Shown here: positions 33,901 to 46,300 of the stretch, piece by piece
How positions within the stretch are numbered: the stretch's first letter is position 1
How the letters are laid out: each line of letters begins with the position of its first letter
Source: Branchinecta lynchi
Lineage: Eukaryota > Arthropoda > Branchiopoda > Anostraca > Branchinectidae
Assembly: GCA_023053575.1 (NCBI GenBank)
Contig: JAKZAP010000001.1
Coordinates: forward strand, 18,680,533-18,744,532
Direction of reading: 5' to 3'
Length of the DNA: 64,000 nucleotides
The notes under the pieces: model-generated
Database searches by the model: none
Seen by the model: only the letters and a program-made list of their open reading frames with translations
What the model was told of the DNA's origin: nothing
Made by a program: the position numbers and the translations under genes

Positions 33901-36900
33901 TCAAGGCTGGAACGATTTTTCTATTTTCCAGCAGGATCTCACGCCACGGGCGAATCCGACAACTCACATTATAGAGATGCATAGTTACTACGCTCCCGAG
34001 CACGGTAAGCAAATAGTAACTATTAGTTACTATTCCGACAAGGTTGGAACGGTCAGCGTAGTAACTTTTCGTGAGGATGGAACGGAAATAGTAACTATTG
34101 TTAGAAGGGTGGAATACGCTCTATAGTATGCTTCCTTGAGTAACCAACCGATTCGAAAACATAAGGACAATCTTCTGCCTGCTTCAAGCCTATTAAAAAT
34201 TAACTTAAAAAGGCAGCTTATTTTTACATCTGATATGAATTGACTTATTCTGACACTCTATACAACCCAAAAAGTTCATCCAGACGCGGAGAATTTGAAT
34301 TTCAACAAAATCCTCCATTTCCATGTGTGACGGACGCTAAGCTCGGAAAACAGGATGAAGCAACTCATCTGAAGAGAGATACGTCTATTTGTTATATGTG
34401 TTATTTTTCGACAGTGGTTTACCTTCGTAATTGCTGAGTATTTCGAACATAGTGGTACCTCAAATACGAAAGAATAGGTTCATTCGATGAAATCAATACT
34501 CTATATGACTATGTCCAAAACACGCCAGTGATCCTCAGGAAGAACGAGAAAAACGTCTCACTAACGACTCAAACACAACAACTCAAATCCTGTGTCAACC
34601 AATGACGGCGATCGTTGGGGACATCTGTGGTGCCACTTCCGGCTCTTCCGTACACGGTGATTTTGCATCGGCAAGGAGAGCTTGTCATCAAGAGTATTAT
34701 ATGTAGATAGCAGACAAAACAAGTAATCAAGTAACGCATTTTTAGCATAAGTAAATAAGTGAAGTGTAAATAGACTGGCGGATCTCAACCCTATTCGGTT
34801 GAACTTTAAAGGCATAATCGAGGGCAAACATTTTAATAAAAGTTTTGAACCATGTGAGCAATTATCGTTTAGCCTGCTTACCAGAAGAGACAATGCTGTT
34901 AATACGGAGGTACCATGCTTTTAGGTCCCTTTTCACAAATCTATTTTCCGCCCCCACATTCCCAAATTGGGTGATTTAACGTGTTCATTGGTTCCCATTC
35001 TTTCTCGAATCTGTTAATTCATGCAACTTTAATTTCGTCCGCATATATTTTACCGCGTATGGTGGGCTGATTTACAAGTTCGATGATTTAACGTATTTAA
35101 TTATATTGTTCCCGTTTGTACAAGCACCCAGAGGTACTACCAATCCGAAAAAATGTTCGTTCGAACAAATCGATTACTAGTGGTAATCGTGGGTTTAGAC
35201 ACAGCGTAAAATCCGAGCGTATTTTATTAGACATTAGACAAATCGGTTCGTTTTGTATTTAAATTCGTCCGTATTGCTAGAAACCTTTTCAAGCTCAAAA
35301 CGTGCGTAAAATACGCTCGGATTTTACGCAGTGTGCAAATGGACCATAAGTAACGCATTTTTATCCGGTATTAAGGCATTAGTAAATAAGTGAAGTAGAC
35401 TGTCGATCTCAGCCTTATTCAGCTAAGCTATAAAGGCGTAATCCGGTGTAACCGTTTCAATAAAAAATTTGAACCATGTGATCAAGTATTGTTTACTTAC
35501 CAGAAGCGATAATCCAGTTAATATGAAGGTTGCCTTTGGAGGGACGCTGGGCAATATCACATGCTCAAACTGCTGAACTAGCCCTCCTGTCATGGACGCA
35601 GAGGTGACGTTCAGCGCGAGAGGTTCTGAACTCTGCTCTCCTGGACAAATAAAAAGAAATTCAAAAAAAGTGTAAACGAATAGGAAATTAAAAAAAATGC
35701 CGAGCCCCTGCATGACAAAGCCTCGGTCAATTCAGCCCAAATGACCAGGAATCAATGCTTTAGGGCGAATCCCGATTAGGCTAGTCTATTTATCTGCTCG
35801 CCAGTAGAAACACGGGGCAAACAAGCATCTCGGGTGGGGGAGGGAGCCGAATCGTCTTTCCGAGATAGAGGGGAGGGTATGACAGTTCTTTAATGCAATG
35901 TTAGGACAGTTACGCTGTATTAAGACGCCTTCACATTGACGCGTAGAGCCTTTCACACTAAGCTACACAACCTCTGCGTCACGGTTGCGGCGACGCAACG
36001 CAGAGCTTACGCATACAAATAAAACGCAACGCAAGAACAGAACCAACTTCTATTCTTGCGTTGAGTCAACGCTTTAGGCATCAGATTTTTCAGTTTTTCA
36101 AGAGAAACTGGAGACTAACCTACTAATGATGAAGAAAAACCTACTAATGATTATTGAAAACTTACTAACTGATGAAAGAAATGAAAATTTGGCAGAAGAA
36201 ACCGAAAAAGGAAAACGTAAATACGCATCCAGCGTGAAAGCTTCTCGCGCAGGTGTGAAAGATACCATACGCAACCTGTACGCAACGCAAGATAAACGCA
36301 ATACGCAACGCATCGCAACGACGCGTCAATGTGAAAGCGGCTTTACTTTAACGGAATCCGCACCCTTTCTAACCCCAGGCTCCATGATCGTTTCCCACCC
36401 ACTCAAAATCTTCCCGGAAGTAGTTTACTTCTGGGAAGATTTCTCAGAAATAATCCCAGAAAGTCCCAAAACTATAAGAACGGTTAAGAATTTATATAAG
36501 AAACTATACTATAAGAAACTATAAGAATTTGTGTTATTTTGTTTGAATTTGTAAATTTGACGGTTGGCTTTACAACACAACTAAAGGCTGCGCAATTTTC
36601 TCCTCCCTCAAAGATCTAAACCGATGAATACATAGTTTGTTTGCTGAAACAAATTTCGCTAGCGCTCAGAACAAACTACGTAGCCAACACACATGAGACA
36701 GAGGTAAGGCTTAATGTATAATAATATACCCTAAGCCAAAAGATAAATGAACTGACGAAGCCTTGGTTTGATGCCCTAGCCTCGCTTTTGTTGCATGCTG
36801 CAGGTCCACTTCTCGGCCGATTCCGGACTGATTCTTTCTACATCCGTTTTTGCACTGCAGCGCTTCCAAGGAAGACGGCAGCGCTTCTCGAGAATCACGG

Positions 36901-39900
36901 ACTTGCTCATCGACCAAGTCCGTGCTTCCCTGCAAGATGCTGCAGCGCTACCGCTTCAACCAAGAAGAAAGTGAATCCGAAAACGCATATTGTGCAAAAG
37001 CAAAGAAGTGCTGCAGCAGCGATGCGGCAGCGCTATTGCAACAAAAACGAGGCTCCTATATCTATACTGTCACGAAATGCATATTCGGTTCCATTGCTGC
37101 GAAAGACTTTTTTAAACTAAATTCTACTCTATGCTATTCTCTACTCTACTCTATGTCAGGTCAAAGACAAAAAATGAAAATCACATCACCTGACGAAGAG
37201 GGCAAACAGAGTGCTCCCAAAGAACAGCTGAATAAAATTTTCTTTTTTGGTTCTTATTACTTTCAAAGCGTAAACAAGATAGCTTGGCCGGAGAAGTATG
37301 ATTTGGATTAGATTAGATTTTAGATTAGATTTAGACTGTTTACTACACAAAAAAATAACACACTTCCCGGAACAAACTGCATGTCCGCCTAAAGAAAGGC
37401 CCTGCGGCCTATGGGAGCGAACATACAAATAAGGAGCTCATTCAATAATACTCCTTAAACAAACATAAAAAGAAACATTATTTTTTTTTTTTAACACATA
37501 CATTACAAATACCAACTCTCAACTACTTTCACTAGAAAATGACTCTTTTGGTTGTTTTTTAAAAGAGTAAATGGTTGTTGCATTCCTAATACACAGAGGT
37601 ATGCAATGGCAGGACTTACCGAAAAGGTTTCCAACATTCGTATTCCAAACTTCCAAAGTTTTTTCTATGACGGTAGAGAACCAAGAGTATTCAGGAATGA
37701 TAGGCTCTACTTCAGGCTCAGACGTTTTGAGGTAACCAAGTTTTGTTCCTAGTAAATCAATAAATACGCCATGAATACTCAGCAAACAAACTAAATAACC
37801 AAAGCCCATCTCGCAAGGAAAGGAGGCGTCATTCCCTATTCCAGAGGCGTTACTAGCCAAAATGTTTGGGGGGGGGGGGGACGCGGAATTTACCGACTGG
37901 CTGGACATTTTTACCGACTTTTTCTGCAGAAAAAACGACTGTTTTGAACAGCAAAAATGACATTTTTGAAAAAAATTGACTGATTTTCAGAAAAACCGAC
38001 TATTTAGACGAAAAATCGACCAATTTTCAGAAATAACGACTATTTTCATGAAAAAAATCAACTGTTATGACGAAAAATCGCGACGCTTCGCGCCGACTCC
38101 GTTATTTTTTACCGACTGGCCGATATCTTTGGGGGGGGGGGGCGTCCCCCCCCCCAGTCGTGACGCCCCTGCCTATTACAATATACCCTTAATAATAATA
38201 GTTCTATACTTATGACCCAATGCACATAAACAATGTGAGGATGGTGGAGTAAAGAGAGAAAAGAGAACAAACAAACAAATAAAACCGAGAAAAAACACAC
38301 TAAGACGACAAAATAGACAAGAGAAACAAAAATAAACAAAACAGACGAACGAGACTGTGATAATATTAGAAGCTCGGGTAGATAACTTGTCATGAAGCTT
38401 ATCTTACTTGTAGTTTACTGGGCTTTTATTCCAACGGTTATCCTAGAAATAAAAAAGGACGGTTTTTGCTCGTCTGCACGGTAAGAGCGGTGAACGGCTG
38501 CGATTCAAGTTCGCTCGAAAAAGTCTAGGGATGGTGCAATTCATAGGAATCCATAGGAAGTCCGATAGAAAATTACCTTCGTTGAGTGAAAAAGCGGGTG
38601 GGGTAGAGTTCATTAAGTTAGTTTTCTATGGCTCCTATCCTGCACACGCCTTCTTGATCGCAGTGTCGATCCCCGAATCATGCTTACCCTATCTTGTTGG
38701 TTTCAGAATCAACGTCTTTTGTATTAGATGTGGCGAGGTGCTTAGTAGACGTTCCCGGTGCTGAATGGGGTCCGGAAAGGTGGTGTCATATCTCCTCTTT
38801 TGTATAATTTGTACGTAGATGGACTTGACGTGACGTTAGTACTTACTGGTGTTAGGTGCTTTATTCAAGGGATGTGCTTTAGCAGTTGAAGTTATGCCAA
38901 TGACCTGGCTGTCCTGGCTTCGTCTATGTCTGCACTCAATAAACTTTTGGGTTTGTGTAATGCTTTTGCTAGTCGCCATGACATTGTTTTTAATACTAGA
39001 AACAAATTATGTATGGCCTTCATCCCCCCTGGTACGAGACTCCTAGTAATCCCACCTGTGTTTCTTTCAGGAGTTCAAATTGAATCTGTTACGACCTTCA
39101 AGTGGCTTCAAGTGTCTGGGGTTCAAAACTGGATAATGAGCTCATTTGAATGCATCTCGCGAATCTCTTCTTACTATATCACGGTCAGACGCGGTATTCT
39201 TTCCGTGTTCTGTACAATAACTATCTCCTGTGGTTGCACGGTCTTGAACTGAGGTTGTTTTGGTCTGCCATCTTTCTCTAAAGTCCGTACATCTGCTTGT
39301 CTTTCGCTCCAGATAGGATTTTGGAGTCCCAGAAGCATCTTTTGGCTCTTTTCTCTGGGCTGCAGTTGCGGCTATCACTTCCCAATTGGCTCAAATAGGG
39401 GGAGTTGGTGTACTGTGGGTTCGACCCATCTTAAGAGTGTAAAGTGTTTGTTTTGTTATTTATTACGGCCCTAGTCTACTATTGTCTATTATATAGTCTA
39501 GTCTATTATATTTATTACGACTCCCAAAAAAAAAAAAAAAAATACTTCGGGGGCGAGATAGTGCAGAACTCGGGTACCCAGACTTAACCAATAAGCAACT
39601 TGCCTGCAGTTGTTAGTACTTTATCCAACAGATTGTAAACTGCCCAAACGTTGGGGGCCCAGTAGGCATGACAGAGACCTCTCTTGAATGGAAACAGGCG
39701 AGACAGTACCTGTAACAGTAGTGCTTATTATATATCGAACGGAACGCTCAGCAACACCATTTTCGTCTCTGTGGACAATTACCTAGCTCAAGTCATTATT
39801 TTCGAAACTGATTTCTCCGATGAATGTTGTTCTTGTTTAATGGTGCATTCACACCTGCGGAAATTGCGAGCAACTTTTCGCTCGGTTTTGCAGCCCCGGA

Positions 39901-42900
39901 GGGAGGTCTCCAGCAAAAGCTGCAAAAGCTGCAAACAACTTAAAGCACAACTCGTACTATTCACTGTCTTTGTTCCACTATTCTCACACATACCATTTTA
40001 ACAAATTACCTATGGTTTTTGCCGTTAAGCCTTTCTCCTGGCCCATTTCTAGAAGAACAGGGTACAATTTAAATAACGTATTTGTCACGAGCAAGCTTCT
40101 CTTGGGCAGCCATCGGTAGCATGTTACGCGGCGAAAATAGCAAAATAAGGCAAGTATAAAAATCATTGAGTTGAGAGATTACGAAAATAGCTTGCATCGG
40201 TATTACAGGAATGACGGGCCCTTAACGTCAATGCAAGCAGGTGCCATGGAAAGCTGCGGGAAGAAAAATGCTCGCTTCTGGACGCAAACTAACTAGGAAA
40301 CACCAACGGATGATGTAAGGTTAGTGGTTCAGAAAGTGCGTCTGACCAAAACTCTGGCAAGTTATCTTCCTTTCACCCACAGAAGCCGTAAAACAACCAT
40401 AGGCGCAAGGTGCACTGTTTCATTGGTAAAGAAAATTCTTGCCCCTTGGCATGTCTCCTGTCTCCCTGGTTTCGAATTTCTATTAACATGTTAAAGGAAA
40501 GAGGCTGACCCTTCCCTATAACTTGCCAGTGGATTTACTCAATGGCAGGGAGCTGGAAATAGTAAAATGGTGGAACTACCAACGAAACAAACTAACTAAA
40601 CCTCCTTTTCTTTCTGGTGGGGAGCTGAGGAGGGATGTTACTGTCTGCTTGTTAAACTCCGCGCACCACTCAAGGCAGGCAATAAATATAATCACCAAAA
40701 GAGAGGATTACGAAAACTCTCAAACGGCCAAATTTCTCAAATCGCTTGTTTTGCAAGGGCTTATTTGGACATCCGCTCGGATTTAGGGAGAAGCGGCACG
40801 GACATCCTTACGGCTACGTACGGACTACGCAAAGAAGATCTGGACCCGTACTTCCCGGCGTGGAAGCAAGATCATGGGTCCCTTCCACCGGCAGTACGCC
40901 AATGAGAGGAAAACCCTTGGTAGAAGGGTTCTTCCCACAGTGGCCTAGTGGGCTCTATCGCGTCACATCAAAAATCTTATAAAGCTATGCTAGAATCAAC
41001 AGCTATGATATGAAGTTGTGCCAGGCCCGCATTTTCTGAGGAAACAAGCAAACATGAGCTACATGAATAACCGGTCATACTTTAGAATTTCCGATGAGGT
41101 ATAATGTTCTGCGAGAGAGTAAAGCAGGCAAACGCACAGGATTTTCTCAGTGGAAAGCGGGACAAATGTGACGGAGCTACAATCCGAATGCGACCTGACT
41201 TGATCTTCTATCTTGGCTGCAGGGCCAAACGGTTTTCGAAGCTGCCGTAAGACATACCCGAGGCCCTCCCGAACAGGGGAGTCACGACTAGGCGGGAGGG
41301 GGGACCCCCCCCCCCCGAATGTTGTCGGACAGTCGGTAAAAATAGCCGAGTCGCCGAGGAGCGCCGTGATTTTTCGTAAAAACAGTCGATTTTTTTCTTG
41401 GAAACAGTCAATTTTTTTTAAAACTGTCGGTTTCTCGTAAAAATTGTCGATTTTTTCTTAAAAACAGTAGTTTTTCTTAAAATCAGCCGATTTTTCGTCA
41501 AAACAGTCATTTTTCTCAATAATAGTCGTTTTTGTCTGCAAAAACAGTCGGTAAAAATTACCAGCCAGTCGGTAAATAAAACTTGCCCCCCCCCCCCAAA
41601 CATTTTGGATAGTAACGCTTCTGCTCCCGAAGACATCCTGTGCCGGACATCATGTGAGGTTCAGGGCAGACGAACCAGGACAGCCTGACGAGGATCCTTG
41701 CCAAGAAGGGCCGAAATATCGCTGATGAAGCATCGTAGTTGACTTCATCATCATCATCATCCAAATCATCAAGCCATTGGGAGCGACGTCAGCGTCGTTC
41801 CCTTTCGGCCTCTCTTCTTGGCTCGGTGGCCTGCGTCGTCTGCACGTTTTTTTCTTCGTTGGGCATATCTCTGCCTGGGTCGTATCCGTTGTATACATTA
41901 TTTGAATATACGTTTCGGAGTCAGCTTGGGTTCAAGGAATATTTATCGGCCAATCACCTGTACGACGCATAATAACAAAAAACACTAGAATATGTTTGGC
42001 ACTGCAGACAGAGACAGATTGATCATCTTTAGACAACTATTAAAAACATTCTACTACAAAGGCAGACAGAAAACTGCGTAAAAGCGAAGTGCACAGTTAC
42101 CGGTCTGTGACATATTATCATAATCATACCTGTAAGACATGCGTTGCGAACGGACCAAAGGAAATCCCAAAAATGCTTATAACAACAGCTCCGAGGGCGA
42201 ATACTCTTCTAAAGAATTTGAATATTCCGCCATTACCGCAGTATGCGAAAAGAAGATAGACAAAGTACGCAGGAGCCATGTACAAGTAGATATGCTTGAA
42301 GTTCAGAAGTACGCTGAACCAGAATGCACTCTGAAGACAGCGACCCTAAAATAGAAGATATAAATAGTAGTCTTGAATATATTTGTCTATTCACGCTAAA
42401 CACATAGAAAAGAACCGATTAAGCAAGACCAAAGGTTTCGAAGGGATCCCAAAGGGGAATCTTATTAGATTCCCCGTCTGAACTAAACCCCATTAGCATG
42501 TTATTTACCTCTAACCAACCAGATCCATTATGTAACTCCTTTTTGTCTCTAGCTTTTGGTCTAGCCCAGACTATGACGGGAACCTCAGTTCAGTTCACAC
42601 CTTAAAAGATTATTGTTGGATAACAGTAGTTAATTGGTTGAAGGTTTGAGAAGAAAATTTAATTTATTGAAAAAAAAATTAATAAGGTTTGAATACTTTT
42701 GTTTATTTTAATGGTTTAAAAAAAATTAGATGTTAGTGTTGACTCTGGATGAATTTGTTTATTTTTTATTTTTTTTTGTTGCCTGGTGATGTGGAGGTCG
42801 TTTGTATTCGCGAGAACACCTGGTGAGTTATTTTATTTTATTATAAAGATAGCTGTTTCCCAACCAACGGGCCATAGAGCCCTTGGGATTTTGCTTTATA

Positions 42901-43302
42901 AATAGATTTTTTTTTTTGTCTATGTTAGTATTATGTTAGTTGTGGATATATAAGTTTGTCAATAAAAAGAACTTGAACTTGAGCAGTCGAAGATTCATAG
43001 AATATTGTGATCTTATCTACGTGTAGCCTATACATACCGTCTTGTACATTTTATTTGAGTACTTAGTTCTTTCACAAATTTCCGGAGGCTACATCAAAAC
43101 AGGGACCGTACCGTTTTCCAAGTAATATTACAAAGCAGGCAAACGGATCGATTCATGTAATAGAGAGAGAGTAATTTGAATTTACCGCTAAAAACAAGGA
43201 CAAAACGGCCTTCCATGTTACAACATGTGGGTCGAGTGTGTGGCCACGCCCGTGAGCAGATCGCAGCATTATGCTGCCGGTACTCCCTTCATCGAAGTGG
43301 GG

Positions 43303-43343
<41 letters not shown>

Positions 43344-46300
43344 ACAGCAGTCTGAATTCTTCTAGTCGCTCTGTGAGTTTTATCATCATAACCCCCGGCA
43401 GTTGGCAGTTCGAGAAGCTCCGCTAGCGGCGGTATCCGGGACATGGGACCCCAACCCCAAATCCAACGCACCGGCCTAAACCAAGAGGCCTTCTTGGTAG
43501 GCATTGTGTCCAAAGTAACACAATGCAGTACAATTTATGCCCACAGGGACGGGGGGGGGGGGGACTTCTCGTACTAATCTTCATCCCGCCTCCACAGGCT
43601 TCCGCTGGCGCTGCACGGGATTTGGCTTAGGGCCCCAACTTTCGGATAGCGCCTCTAGTGGAGCTCCTCTCAGCTGTCCGGGCTTATGGTGGTATTATTC
43701 ACAAACCGATTAGGACAATTCAGACTGCTGTTGCTGCTGCTCCACTTTGATGGAGGGAGCACAGGCAGCCAGGGGCGTCGCAAGGGGGGGGGGGGGGGGT
43801 GCAGCACCCCCCCCCCCCACCTTTTTGAGATTCGGTAAAATTTTGGGCCGGAGGCCCAAAAGCTTACTAAAATTATTCGGTATTTTTTCCATAGCAGAAC
43901 TGTTCGATATATTTACGGGGATTCGGTAGTTATAAAGAATCCTAAATAGGCTAAATGTACAAATCTTTTCGGTATAACGATCGGGATTCGGTATAATTGC
44001 CAGTATTCGGTAGTTATCACGAATTTGGTGAGAGTATTTACTAAAATCATTTGGTAATTTTTCGATGCCGGAACTATTCGGTATATTTATGGAGATTCCG
44101 TGGTTACACAGAATCCCGAATAAGCTATTGGTTCAAAGTTATTCGGTATCATGATTAGGATTCGGTAATTTATTCAGTATAATTTCCAGGATTAGGAAGT
44201 TAACCACGAATCCTGACTTTGTTCCAGTTTCGACGAAAGTATACCGAATAAGAATATTGTTCGGTAGTCTTTCGACACCAAAACAATTTGGTATAGTAAC
44301 CGGGATTCGGTAGTTATACCGAATCCCGAACATGCTATCGGTCTAAACTTATTCGGTATAATAACTGGGATTCGGTAATTTATTTGTTGTAACTGTCAGG
44401 ATTCGGAAGCTACCACGAACCTCAGAAGAGGTCGAGTGAAGCACTGGTCGCAGACAAAAGGGATGATCTATGATACCATCGATAGTCCTTACATTTATTT
44501 TGGATCCCCAAAAGAATATCTAATCATAAATATTTCGTAAATTCCGCCTGCAGCACTTTTCGCAATATTCTCTATTTTGTGGAATGGCGCGTCATTTGAC
44601 GGGGGTTTTAAGCCAGTTTTAGGATTGAGATTTTGAAACATTAAAAGCTAGAATTTGGATAGAAATAAAATTTGGGAGGAAAAAAAAAAAAAATTCGCCT
44701 GCGGCGCTCACTTTATGTGATTATGGGTGGTATATTAACTAGACTATAGTTGCTGCTGCTGCCGGAACGTCGCTCCATCCGGTTTCTGGAACTTCTTAGA
44801 GTCTCGGTATTTAATCAACGGTAAATGATAGAATTTGTCAGAGAAGCAGTTAAATTTTAGCATACAGAAAAAAGGGATTTCAAAAATTTTCGCCTGCGGC
44901 GCTCGATTTAGTTTTCTATTAGCTATAATAGATAGAAGTTGTTACTGCAATCATGCCCGGCAATATATTCTACATGTGGGCTTCGCCAAAACGACGCCTA
45001 ATAGTTGGCTTATCGTCTTCATGCTGCCCTTTATTGTTATTCTTCCTACGTAATCGTTTCTGTTCCAGAATTTAAAGCTTGAATTCTTAGTTCTAGGATT
45101 CGGCAAAATTTTTGAAAGATTCGGTAAAATTTTAGCTCTGCACCCCCCCACCGAAAATGCACTTGCGACGCCCCTGCAGGCAGCATAATGCTGCAATCTG
45201 CTCACAGCCATGAGCCGGAGCAGCAGCAGCAAGAGCAGTCTGAATTGTCCCCCCCCCCTTTCTTTTCATGAAAAAAATACTTGAAAACGTGTGGCACACA
45301 AAAATACCACAAAAAAAAAGTCTTAAAGCAAGGGTTTGTGAATGACTGTAGCCAGGGAATAGGAATATAGACCCTACCTCCATCATTGCTGCTACAGACA
45401 GGAAGAGAAGACCTGACAAGAATCCATTATACTGGAAGTGTATGTGATCTACCATTAGAAGTCCGGGGCTGGAGAGAAGCAGCAGAAACCCAATGAATGC
45501 TGTTGATCTAAGAGAGTTGCTTTTTCCAGACTCCTTGGATGACAAAAAAGCTCTACATAGGCTAAACGAAAAAGCACAACATGAGCCAACTGCAAAGTAC
45601 ATTGCTCTAATAAAGACTGGTTTAAAAAAAATGAGAGAGACCAGAACAGTAAATGCTTAGAAACAGAGAAGACAGTATATTACAGCTAGCTTAAAATTTT
45701 GAAAGTCATATAATAACAGCTTTATTTCAAGGTCATTACCACACAACCAACAAAAACACAACAGAAGTTAAAAAACACTAAAACGACCTAAGGACACACG
45801 TCCCTGAGGAGCACCTACTATATTGTTTTCCGATTCAACAGATTGGCAGCTTGACATCAAGATCATCATCTTATGTTCTGACGTACTCAGTGAAGAGTAA
45901 CATGAAGAGCTATTTGGCAACCTTCTTGGTAGTTTTCTAAGGTAACACCTTGCAAATTGCAGGCAAGAACAAAATTGAAAACAAAATGAGAATGGACTAA
46001 CCTGTAAACCCCATAATAGTAGATAAAATCCAACATAATCACAGATGATCGTTGGAACCATACAGTCTGTTTTGATCTGTAATTTAGATTCTCAAGCTTC
46101 ACCATGCCTGGGTCAACATGAACTGCAAACTTTGCCAATAAGTACTCAAGCCAAGCAAAGAATGGTGGATAGTCAAGAGTCCATACTGATGTCTCATCAT
46201 GGTACCACTTGTCTAGTGGCAGGCTGCTGGTTATTGCAAGCCAGTTTCTGTGCACTTCAAAGTCTGTGGACAAACTGGAAAGAAAGGTATGTTGACACAA

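Noticed and set aside
36850..37311. 153-codon ORF rich in Ser/Cys/Ala, echoed at 61,785-62,266
   Set aside because: Both lie over the 276-bp MITE and the reading frame comes from its conserved sequence; no start context or family motif.
43153..43513. ORFs with poly-Leu or poly-Ala runs
   Set aside because: They are translations of a (CAG)n microsatellite on the minus strand.
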